A stretch of 64,000 bases of DNA from assembly GCF_028993575.1 (NCBI RefSeq), contig NZ_CP118615.1:1922001-1986000 (forward strand), given 5' to 3'. This stretch comes from Micromonospora cathayae (lineage in GTDB: Bacteria; Actinomycetota; Actinomycetes; Mycobacteriales; Micromonosporaceae). The notes below the pieces were generated by a model. It was not told the DNA's origin and made no database searches. It worked only from the letters and a program-made list of their open reading frames with translations. A program made the position numbers and the translations under genes. Positions 42,411 through 52,700 of this stretch are shown here, one piece after another (the stretch's first letter is position 1; the number at the start of each line of letters is the position of its first letter).

Positions 42411-42781
42411 GCGGTCCGGGCGGCGGAGATCGTCGCCCGGTGCCGTTGGGCCCAGCCGGTCAGCGACAGCAGGGACTCGTGCAGCTCCCGGGCGATGGGG
42501 GTGAGTTCGTAGTCGACCCGGGGCGGGACGACCGGGTACACCGTGCGGTGAAGCAGCCCGTCCCGCTCCAGGTTGCGCAGGGTCAGGGTGAGCATGCGCC
42601 GACTTATCCCGTCGATCGAGCGTTCGAGTTCGGTGAAGCGAACCGGCCCGTCGGCGGCGGCGATGATCACCATGATGCTCCACTTTCCGGCCACCCGGTC
42701 CAGCACCTCCCGGACGGGGCAGGCCTGCACGACGATGTCGGCGGTCCGGTCGCTGAGCGTACTCGTCTGCATACGGTCCAT
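42377..42781 (-). CDS. HxlR-family transcriptional regulator
   Basis: This 134-residue MarR-like winged-helix regulator has CPVREVLDRVAGKWSIMVI (the HxlR N-terminal cysteine and GKW motif), RFTELERSIDGISRRMLTLTLRNLERDGLL (recognition helix) and PRVDYELTPIARELHESL (wing). ATG 42781 or 42772 may be used. It is divergent from the AroE paralogue with only 57 bases between them, so it probably controls that gene and itself. The conserved cysteine near the N-terminus could sense redox or electrophiles. Confidence 0.9.
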   Translation of the reverse strand: MDRMQTSTLSDRTADIVVQACPVREVLDRVAGKWSIMVIIAAADGPVRFTELERSIDGISRRMLTLTLRNLERDGLLHRTVYPVVPPRVDYELTPIARELHESLLSLTGWAQRHRATISAARTAYDSRRLADAG

Positions 42782-42838
42782 GGTGCCACATCCGTCTCCT
42801 CTGTTACATGAGGATGCATCAAGAAAGGAGTCGTCGCG
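42782..42838. promoter_or_regulatory. HxlR / AroE-paralogue divergent promoter
   Basis: This 57-bp divergent spacer includes a perfect 8-bp palindrome GATGCATC (42813-42820) next to TTACATGAG, a likely operator position for the HxlR protein. GAAAGGAG (42822-42830 region) is the ribosome site for the rightward gene. Confidence 0.45.
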
Positions 42839-43645
42839 GTGGCCGCTGACGGCATCTCGGGTACCACCCGGCTCTACGGCGTCCTGGGTGACCCGGTGAC
42901 CCAGGTCCGGGCTCCGGAACTGCTCAACCCGCTGCTCGCCACACTCGGAGTCGACGCCGTCGTGCTCCCGGTGCACGCCGCGCCCGGGGACCTGCCGGAC
43001 GTTCTGCGCGGGCTGCGTCGGGTGGGCAACCTCGACGGGCTGTTCGTGACGGTCCCGCACAAGGCGGCCGTCTGCCGGTTCGCCGACCGGCTGGGGCCGT
43101 ACGCCACCCGGATCGGTACGGCCAACGTACTACGGCGGGACCCGGACGGCGGCTGGACGGCGGAGAACTTCGACGGTACGGGCTTCGTCCGGGGACTGGT
43201 GGCGGACGGGCACGCGGTACGCGACGCCACGGTCTGCCTGTTCGGTGCGGGCGGCGCCGGCAGTTCCATCGCCGACGCGCTGCTGGCCGCCGGCACCGCC
43301 CGACTCCTGGTGCGTGACGTCCACCCCGACCGGCAGGCCGCCCTGCTGGCCGCGCTGGACGCCCACTGGCCGGGGCGGGCGTCGCCGGGCCGGGACGGTG
43401 ACCTGGCGAGCGCCGACATCGTGGTCAACGCGACCCCGTCGGGGCTGCGCCCGGACGACCCCCTGCCCCTGGACCCCGCCGTCGTGCGACCCACCGCCGT
43501 GATCGCCGACATCATCATGCGGCCAGCCGAGACCGCCCTCCTGGCAAGCGCGACGCGGCACGGTCTGCGGGTGCACTACGGGATCAACATGCTTCTACAC
43601 CAAATACCCTGCTACCGGAACTTCTTCGGCTGGCCGGAAAGTTAG
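42839..43645 (+). CDS. Shikimate/quinate dehydrogenase-like protein (AroE paralogue)
   Basis: This 268-residue AroE-fold oxidoreductase keeps the catalytic lysine (FVTVPHKAAV), the aspartate (NFDGTGFVRGL), the NAD(P) motif VCLFGAGGAGSSIADALL and VVNATPSGLR. However, the N-terminal substrate loop that in true AroE reads HSxSP is QVRAP (GDPVTQVRAPELLNPL), so both carboxylate-binding serines are gone and a different substrate is expected. GTG 42839 has AAAGGAG about eight bases upstream. It lies between an HxlR gene and the PKS genes. A role in starter-unit supply, comparable to quinate/aminoshikimate dehydrogenases of ansamycin clusters, is plausible but unproven. Confidence 0.82.
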   Translation: MAADGISGTTRLYGVLGDPVTQVRAPELLNPLLATLGVDAVVLPVHAAPGDLPDVLRGLRRVGNLDGLFVTVPHKAAVCRFADRLGPYATRIGTANVLRRDPDGGWTAENFDGTGFVRGLVADGHAVRDATVCLFGAGGAGSSIADALLAAGTARLLVRDVHPDRQAALLAALDAHWPGRASPGRDGDLASADIVVNATPSGLRPDDPLPLDPAVVRPTAVIADIIMRPAETALLASATRHGLRVHYGINMLLHQIPCYRNFFGWPES

Positions 43646-43672
43646 GGACGGCATAGGGGTGTAGCTAGGGGT
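43643..43672 (+). promoter_or_regulatory. Heptamer direct repeats upstream of the PKS genes
   Basis: TAGGGAC (43643-43649), TAGGGGT (43654-43660) and TAGGGGT (43666-43672) repeat with 11- and 12-bp periods, so they face one side of the helix. SARP activators bind direct heptamer repeats of about 11-bp period just before the -10. The first repeat overlaps the stop codon of the AroE paralogue. An AT-rich stretch follows (43673-43700). Confidence 0.5.
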
Positions 43673-43750
43673 TTCAATCTTTTGGTTTCTGCGAGAATTT
43701 CCTGCGGAGGTTGTGTCCGGCCCGGCCCTCGCTAGGAGTTGTGATCCCCC

Positions 43751-46700
43751 ATGCTGCGCATCGAGCTGATCCGTCCGCTGCCCGAGATCCTGGCCGGCCA
43801 CGCCGAGGTCAGGGGTGCCCGGATCGCCTTCTCCGACGCTCGCCGTGCAGTTACCTACGCCGAACTGGAAACTCGTACCCGGTGCCTTGCCGGCCACTTG
43901 GCTGAATTGCGCGTCCAGCCCGGCGACCGGGCCGCCATCTATCTCGGAAACTGCGTGGAAATGGTGGAGAGTTACCTGGCCATCACCCGCGCCGACGCGG
44001 TCGGAGTGCCACTCAACCCGCATTCGACCGACACCGAACTGGAATACTTCCTCGCGGACAGCGGCGCCCGTGTGGTGATCACCGACCCCGCGCACGCCGA
44101 CCAGGTGCGCCGGGTCGTCGCGGGCGCGCAGTACCCCCGGATCGTGGTGACCGGGCACCGCGAGCTACCCGCCTGGGCCGTCCCCTTCGAGACGCTGGCC
44201 ACCACCCGGCCCGACGAGCCGGCCCGCGACGGCCTCGGGCTCGACGAGGTGGCCTGGATGCTCTACACCTCGGGCACCACCGGGCGACCCAAGGGGGTGC
44301 TCTCCACCCAGCGCAACGGGCTGTGGTCGGTGGCCGCCTGCTACGTGCCGGTGCCCGAGCTCTCCCCCGAGGACCGGGTGCTGTGGCCGCTGCCGCTGTT
44401 CCACAGCCTGTCGCACATCGCCTGCGTGCTGGCCGTCACCGCGGTCGGCGCGTCCGCCCGGATCACCGACGGGTACTCCGCCGACGAGATCCTGTCGATC
44501 CTGCGAACCGAGTCGCCCACCTTCCTCGCCGGGGTCCCGACCATGTACCACCACCTGGTCCAGGCCGCCCAGCAGCACGGGCTGGACACGCCGAATTTGC
44601 GGGTCGCCCTGGTCGGCGGCGCGGTGACCACCGCCGCGTTGCGGGCCGCCTTCGAGGAGACCTTCGGTGTGCCGCTGCTCGACGCGTACGGCAGCACCGA
44701 GACCAGTGGATCCATCACGGTCAACTGGCCCAACGGTGCCCGGGTGGAGGGCTCCTGCGGGCTGCCCGTACCCGGACTCAACGTGCGGCTGGTCGACCCG
44801 GACACCGGCCTCGACGTACCCACCGGTACCGAGGGCGAGGTCTGGGTCAGCGGACCCAGCGTGATGGTCGGCTACCACAACCGTCCCGAGGAGACCGAAG
44901 CGGCCCTCCGCGACGGCTGGTACCGCACCGGTGACCTGGCCCGACGCGACGACGCCGGATACTTCACCATCTCCGGACGGATCAAGGACCTGATCATCCG
45001 CGGCGGCGAGAACATCCACCCGGGCGAGGTCGAGGACGTCCTGCGCGGCGTGCCCGGCGTGGCCGACGTGGCGGTGGCCGGCAAGCCGCACGAGGTGCTG
45101 GGCGAGGTGCCGGTCGCCTTCCTCGTACCGGCCGAGGGCGGACTGGACACCGAGGCGCTCTTCGCGGCCTGCCGGGAACGGCTGTCCTACTTCAAGGTGC
45201 CCGAGGAACTCTACGAGGTCGCCGAGATTCCCCGGACCCGCTCCGGGAAGATCACCCGTCACCTGCTGCTGGAACAGCCGGCCCGGCTGCGGGCCGCCGG
45301 CAGCGGCTACTACGAGTCGCTGTTCCGCACCGACTGGCTGCCCCTCTCCTCGGTACCCGCGCCGACCTCGCCGGCCGGCCCCCGTCGCTGGGCCCTGGTC
45401 GGCGACGACACCACCGAGCTGACCGACCGGCTGCGCGCCGACAGCTTCGACGTGACGTCCCACCCCGACCTCGGCGCGCTCGCCGCCCACGTCGCCACCA
45501 GCGGCCAGCCGGTACCGCAGGTCGTCGTGGTCGCCGGCCGGCCGGGACCGGACCACGGCCGTACCGGCCTCCGTACCGTGGTCGACACCTGGACCGCCGA
45601 CCTGCGCGGCTGGCTGGCCGACGAACGGTTCCACAGCAGCCGGCTGGTCGTGTTGACCAGGGACGCTGCCGGGCCGGGTGAACCCGGACGCACCCCCGAC
45701 CCGACCCAGGCCGCCGTGGCCGGCGTGGCCCACGGCCTCCAGGCCGCGGCCGCCGGCCGGTTGGTCCTGGCGGACCTGCCGGCCGGGGACGACGACCCGG
45801 TCGCCCCGCTGGTCCGCGCGCTGGACACCGGGGAGACCCGGTTCGCGGTACGGGCCGGCAGCGTCCTGACCCCGTCGCTGGAACGGGTACCCACCGCCGA
45901 ACGTTCCGGCGCCACCCTCGACCCGAAGCGCACCGTGGTGGTCGCCGGGGCCGACACGGCCCTCGGCGCGGCCGTGGCCCGGCATTTGGTGAGCGGGCAC
46001 GGGGTCCGACACCTGCTCCTCCTCAGCGACCAGGGCCGGAAGGACCCGGCGGTGGCCGCCCTCGCCGACGAACTGCCCGCCTCGGTGACCGTGGTCGCCT
46101 GCGACCTGACCGACCGTCCCGCACTGGCGAAGCTGCTCGGCCGGCCCCGCCGCCCGCTCGGCGCGGTGTTCTACGCCCCGGACCTGGACGACCGGCCGGC
46201 GCTCGACCGGGTCGGTGCCGCCGCCACCCACCTGTACGACCTCACCCGGGACGCCGGCCTGACCACGTTCGTCCTGTTCGGAAGCACCGCTGGCACCCTC
46301 GCCGACGCCCCGGACGTCGAGGGGACCACCGTGACGGAGATCCTGGACGGCATCGCCCGCACCGGCCGGCACCAGGGCGTACCGGCGCTGTCGCTGGCTG
46401 TCGGGCCGTGGAGTCCGGACGGTACGACGGACCCGGACCCCGCCCGTCCCGGCCGGCCCGGGGTCGGGCTGCTCGCCCGGCGGGACCTGCTGGCCCTCCT
46501 CGACGCGGCACTGATGACGGACGAGGCGGTGCTCACCGCCGTCCGGATCGACATCACCGCCCTCCGGGGCGGTCCGGTGCCGAGCCTGCTCTCCCGGCTC
46601 ATCGACACCCCCGCCGGGCCCGGCGGCACGGATCGGGACCGTACCCGCGCGCTGCGCGCCCGGCTGGCTCCACTCCCGTCGGCCGACCGGCTGTCGGCCC

Positions 46701-49700
46701 TGGTCGACCTGGTCGTCTCGGCCGCGTCCCGTGCCGGTGGCGTACCGGCCGGGCGGTCGCTCCCGGTGGACCGGGCGTTCAAGGATCTCGGGTTCACGTC
46801 GGCGCAGTCGGTTCTGCTGCGCAACCTCCTGGTGGAGGCCACCGGGCACCCGTTGCCGGCCACCGTGGCCTTCGACTACCCGAACCCGCGGGCCCTGGCC
46901 GGCTTTCTCCGGTCCGAGCTGCTCGGCGAGGACTCCGGCACGGAGGAGGTGACCGCCGAGACGCGTACCGACGACGACCCGATCGTGATCGTGGGCATGG
47001 CGTGCCGGTTGCCGGGCGGCATCGCGTCGCCGGAGGACCTGTGGGAGTTCGTGGTCGCGGAACGGGACGGTGTCGGTCCGTTCCCGACCGACCGCGGCTG
47101 GGACATCGACGGCATCTACGACCCCGACCCCGACCGTACCGGCACCACGTACGTCCGGGACGGCGGCTTCCTGGCCGACGCGACCGACTTCGACGCCGGG
47201 TTCTTCCGGATCTCGCCGCGTGAGGCGTTGGCGATGGATCCGCAGCAGCGGGTGTTCCTGGAGGCGTCGTGGGAGGTGTTCGAGCGGGCGGGTATCGACG
47301 TGACCACGTTGAAGGGCAGCCGGACCGGCGTCTTCGCCGGCGTGATGAACCAGGAGTACGCGACCGCGCTGGCCGGTTCGGCCGAGGAGACCGAAGGTCA
47401 CCGGAGCACCGGTTCCGCGGCGAGCGTGGTCTCCGGTCGGGTGTCGTACACGTTCGGGTTCGAGGGTCCGGCGGTGACGGTGGATACGGCGTGTTCGTCG
47501 TCGTTGGTGGCGTTGCATCTGGCGGCGCAGTCGTTGCGGTCGGGTGAGTGTGATCTGGCGGTGGCGGGTGGGGTGGCGGTGATGGTGCGGCCGTCGACGT
47601 TTGTGGAGTTTTCGCGGCAGCGGGGGTTGGCGCGGGATGGGCGGTGTAAGGCGTTTGCGGCGGGGGCGGATGGGACGGGGTGGTCTGAGGGTGTGGCGGT
47701 GGTGTTGTTGGAGCGGTTGTCGGTGGCGCGGGCGCGGGGTCGTCGGGTGTTGGCGGTGGTGCGGTCGTCGGCGGTGAATCAGGACGGGGCGTCGAATGGT
47801 TTGACGGCGCCGTCGGGTCGGGCGCAGCGGCGGGTGATTGGTCAGGCGTTGGTTAATGGTGGGTTGTCGGCGGTGGATGTGGATGTGGTGGAGGCGCATG
47901 GTACGGGGACGGTGTTGGGGGATCCGATCGAGGCGCAGGCGTTGATCAGTGTTTATGGGCAGGGTCGTGGTGAGCCGTTGTGGTTGGGGTCGTTGAAGTC
48001 GAACATCGGTCATACGCAGGCGGCTGCGGGTGTGGCGGGTGTGGTGAAGATGGTGTTGGCGTTGGGGGCGGGGGTGTTGCCGGCGACGTTGCATGTGGAT
48101 GCGCCGTCGCCGCATGTGGATTGGTCGGCGGGGGATGTGCGGTTGTTGACGGAGTCGCGGCCGTGGCCTGTCGTGGGTCGTCCGCGTCGGGCGGGGGTGT
48201 CGGCGTTCGGGGTGAGTGGGACCAACGCGCACGTGATCCTCGAACAGGCACCGCAGGACGACGGCGGGCTGGTCGATGGTGGCCCGGTCGGTGGTGCCGT
48301 CCGTTTGGTTGCCGGTCCGGTCGATGACCAGGAGACCGGCGGGGTGTCGGCGTGGGTGTTGTCGGCGCGGTCGTCGGAGGCGTTGGTGGCGCTGGCGGGG
48401 CGGTTGGGTGAGTACGTGGGCCGGTATCCGGGGGCGGGGGCGGCTGATGTGGCGGTGCGGTTGGGTGGCCGGGCGGTGTTGGAGCATCGTGCGGTCGTGG
48501 TGGGGGGTTCGCGTGAGGTGTTGTTGGCGGGGTTGGGGGCGTTGGTGGAGGGGCGGCCTGATCCTGCGGTGGTGACGGGTTCGGGTGGGCCGGCGGGGAG
48601 GACGGTGTTCGTGTTCCCGGGGCAGGGGACGCAGTGGGCGGGCATGGGTGCGGGTTTGGTGGCGTCGTCGTCGGTGTTCGCGGAGACGGTGGCGGAGTGT
48701 GAGGCGGCGCTGTCGGGGTTGGTGGACTGGTCGTTGTCGGGGGTGATCGGTGGGGTTGCGGGTGCGCCGTCGTTGGATCGGGTGGACGTGGTGCAGCCGG
48801 TGTCGTTCGTGATGATGGTCGGTCTGGCGCGGTTGTGGGCGTCGCATGGTGTGGTGCCGGATGCGGTGCTCGGTCATTCGCAGGGGGAGATCGCGGCGGC
48901 GGTGGTGGCTGGTGGTCTGTCATTGGCTGATGGTGTGCGGGTGGTGGTGTTGCGGAGTCGGCTGATCGCGGCGCGGTTGGCGGGCCGTGGGGCGATGGTG
49001 TCGGTGGCGTTGTCGCAGGAGCGGGTGGCTGCCGATCTGGTGGAGTTCGACGGGGTGGAGATCGCCACGGTGAACGGGCCGGCGTCGGTGGTGGTGGCCG
49101 GGGATCCGGCGGCGGTGGATCGATATGTGGCGCATTGCGAGCGGGTGGGGGTGCGGGCGCGGCGGATTGCGGTGGATTACGCGTCGCATTCGCGGTTCGT
49201 GGCGGAGATCGAGGCGGAGTTGGTGGAGGTGTTGGCGGGGATCGTGCCGGTGACGCCGACGGTGCCGATGTTCTCCACGACGGAGGGCCGGTGGGTGGAT
49301 GGGCCGGTGCTCGATGGTGGGTACTGGTATCGGAATCTGCGGCAGCGGGTGGGTTTCCATCCGGCGGTGCGGTCGTTGTTGGACGAGCAGTTCCGGGTGT
49401 TCGTGGAGGTGAGTACGCATCCGGTGTTGGCGATGGCGATCGGGGACACCATCGACGAGGCCGGGGTCGAGGCGGTGGTGGTGCCCACGCTGCGCCGGGA
49501 CCAGGACGAGCGGGTCACCTTCCGGACGGCGTTGGCGACCCTGGCCACCCAGACCGATGTCCGGGTCGACTGGCGGCATCCCGTTCCCACGCACGTCCAT
49601 GAGGTTCCCCTGCCCACCTACCCCTTCCAGCACCAACGCTTCTGGCCGGCGCCGGCCACGGTCGCCGCTCCTTCGGCGGGCACCATGGACCCGGCCGAGA

Positions 49701-52700
49701 TCCGGTTCTGGGAGGCGGTCGAGCAGGAGAACCTGTCCGCCCTCACCGAGACGCTCACCGTCACCGACTCCGACACCGACGCGGTGGCGGCGTTGGCCTC
49801 GGCCCTGCCGACCCTGGCCCACTGGCGCCGGCAGCACCACCGGCGCTCGACGCTCGACGCGTGGCGCTACCGGGTGATCTGGCGTCGACTGGGCGCCATC
49901 GGCACCGGGCGACTCACCGGCTCCTGGCTGACCGTGGTCCCTGAGCACCTGCGTGACGACGACCGGGTGACCGCGATCCTGTCCGCCCTGCGGACCGCCG
50001 GGGCCCACTGCGTGACACTGGAACTCGGCCCGTCGGACACCGACCGGCCGACCCTGGTCCAGCGCCTGCACGCGGCCAGGTCGGCCGACGCCGGGTACGA
50101 CGGCGTGCTGTCCCTGCTCGCCCTCGACCAGCGCCCCCAGCCCGCACTGCCGGAGCTGCCGGTCGGCCTGGCCCTGCTCGCGTCACTGGTGCCGGCACTG
50201 GCGGAGGCCCAGTTCACCGCCCCGGTCTGGGCGGTCACCGTCGGGGCCACCACGGTCGACGACGACCCGGACACCGAGGTCGACCCGGTCGCGGCCCTCA
50301 CCTGGGGATTCGGCCTGGTGGCGGCGCTCGAACACCCCCGGCTCTGGGGTGGCCTGGTCGATCTGCCGCCGAACGCGGACGCGCCCGTACTGCGGCAACT
50401 TCCGCTCGTCCTGCAGGGCCAGGGGGACGAGGACCAGGTGGCGCTGCGGACCGCCGGGCTCTTCGGGCGACGCCTGGTGCGCGCCCCGCTACCCACGGCG
50501 GCCCCGGTACGGCCGTGGAGTCCGCGCGGCACCGTCCTCGTCACCGGCGGCACCGGAGGCGTGGGAGCCCAGGTCGCCCGATGGCTGGCCGGTGCCGGCG
50601 CGGAGCACCTGCTGCTGCTCAGCCGGCGGGGTGCCGACGGGCCCGGTACCACCGACCTGGTGGCGGAGCTGTCCGGAACGGGAACCACCGTCACCGTCGC
50701 CGCCTGCGACGTGGCGGATCGGGACGCGCTGGCCGCGGTGCTCGCGGCGGTGCCCGCCGAGCATCCCCTGACCGCCGTCGTGCACGCCGCTGGGCTGGGA
50801 CAGAACAGCCCGATCGCCGAGACGGAGCTGTCCGAGTACCACTCGGTCATCGCCGGCAAGGTCGCCGGTGCCCGGCACCTCGACGAACTTCTCGGCGACC
50901 ACCCGCTCGACGCGTTCGTGCTGATCTCCTCCAACGCGGGCGTGTGGGGTGGCGGCGGGCAGGGCGCGTACGCGGCCGCCAACGCCCACCTCGACGCGTT
51001 GGCGCTGCGCCGTCGCCGGGCGGGCCGGGTCGCCACCGCCATCGCCTGGGGCTCCTGGGCCGGCGCCGGTCTGGGCGCGGTGGACGGGGCGGCCGAGCGG
51101 CTGAGCCGGCTGGGTGTCTTCCCGATGGACCCCGAGCTGGCCGTGTCGGCCTTGGTCGCCGCCGTCGAGCACGACGAGACGGTGGTCTCCGTCGCCGACC
51201 TCGACTGGGGGCGATTCGCACCCGGATTCACCTCGGCACGACCCAGCGCGCTGCTCGGTGAACTGCCCGAGGTGCAGGCCGCGCTGCGTACCCCCGAAGC
51301 GGTCGGCCAGCAAGGCGCTGCCTCGGCCCTGGCCCAGCGGCTGGTCGAGCTTCCCGAGGCGGACCGCGCGCCGGCGGTACTCGCGGCGGTGCAGGCCCAG
51401 GCCGCAGTGGTGCTCGGCCACCGGGATCCGGCCGTGGTGCAACCCGGTACGGCCTTCACCGAGCAGGGCTTCGACTCGATGACGGCGGTCCAGCTCCGTA
51501 ACGCGCTGGCCCGGGAGTTGGGCGTACGACTGCCCACCACGGTGCTCTTCGACCACCCGAATCCGAGGTCGCTGGCGACCTTCCTGCTCGGGGAACTGCT
51601 GGGGGAACAGGAGGCAGCCGGCGAGCCGACCGCCGCCACCGTCGTCAGCGACGACGACCCGATCGCGATCGTGGGCATGGCGTGCCGGTTGCCGGGCGGC
51701 ATCGCGTCGCCGGAGGACCTGTGGCAGCTGCTGATGGCCGGCGACGAGGCACTGTCGGACTTCCCCACCGACCGGGGCTGGGACATCGACGGCATCTACG
51801 ACCCGGAGCCGGGAGTACCCGGCAAGACCTACACCCGCCGGGGTGGCTTCCTGGCCGACGCGACCGACTTCGACCCCGGGTTCTTCCGGATCTCGCCGCG
51901 TGAGGCGTTGGCGATGGATCCGCAGCAGCGGGTGTTCCTGGAGGCGTCGTGGGAGGTGTTCGAGCGGGCGGGTATCGACGTGACCACGTTGAAGGGCAGC
52001 CGGACCGGCGTCTTCGCCGGTGCCTTCCACACCGGCTACACCATCGGGGCCGACCTGATCGGTGAGGGCGTGGACGGCTACTCGTCGCACGGCAACCTGC
52101 CCAGTGTCCTGTCCGGTCGGGTGTCGTACACGTTCGGGTTCGAGGGTCCGGCGGTGACGGTGGATACGGCGTGTTCGTCGTCGTTGGTGGCGTTGCATCT
52201 GGCGGCGCAGTCGTTGCGGTCGGGTGAGTGTGATCTGGCGGTGGCGGGTGGGGTGGCGGTGATGGTGCGGCCGTCGACGTTTGTGGAGTTTTCGCGGCAG
52301 CGGGGGTTGGCGCGGGATGGGCGGTGTAAGGCGTTTGCGGCGGGGGCGGATGGGACGGGGTGGTCTGAGGGTGTGGCGGTGGTGTTGTTGGAGCGGTTGT
52401 CGGTGGCGCGGGCGCGGGGTCGTCGGGTGTTGGCGGTGGTGCGGTCGTCGGCGGTGAATCAGGACGGGGCGTCGAATGGTTTGACGGCGCCGTCGGGTCG
52501 GGCGCAGCGGCGGGTGATTGGTCAGGCGTTGGTTAATGGTGGGTTGTCGGCGGTGGATGTGGATGTGGTGGAGGCGCATGGTACGGGGACGGTGTTGGGG
52601 GATCCGATCGAGGCGCAGGCGTTGATCAGTGTTTATGGGCAGGGTCGTGGTGAGCCGTTGTGGTTGGGGTCGTTGAAGTCGAACATCGGCCACACGCAGA

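Noticed and set aside
44165..48877. A 1570-residue open frame on the minus strand across the first PKS gene
   Set aside because: Its sequence is low-complexity His/Arg/Pro/Gly and matches the complement of PKS codons. The plus strand has full domain motifs with normal codon bias, so this is a shadow of high GC content.
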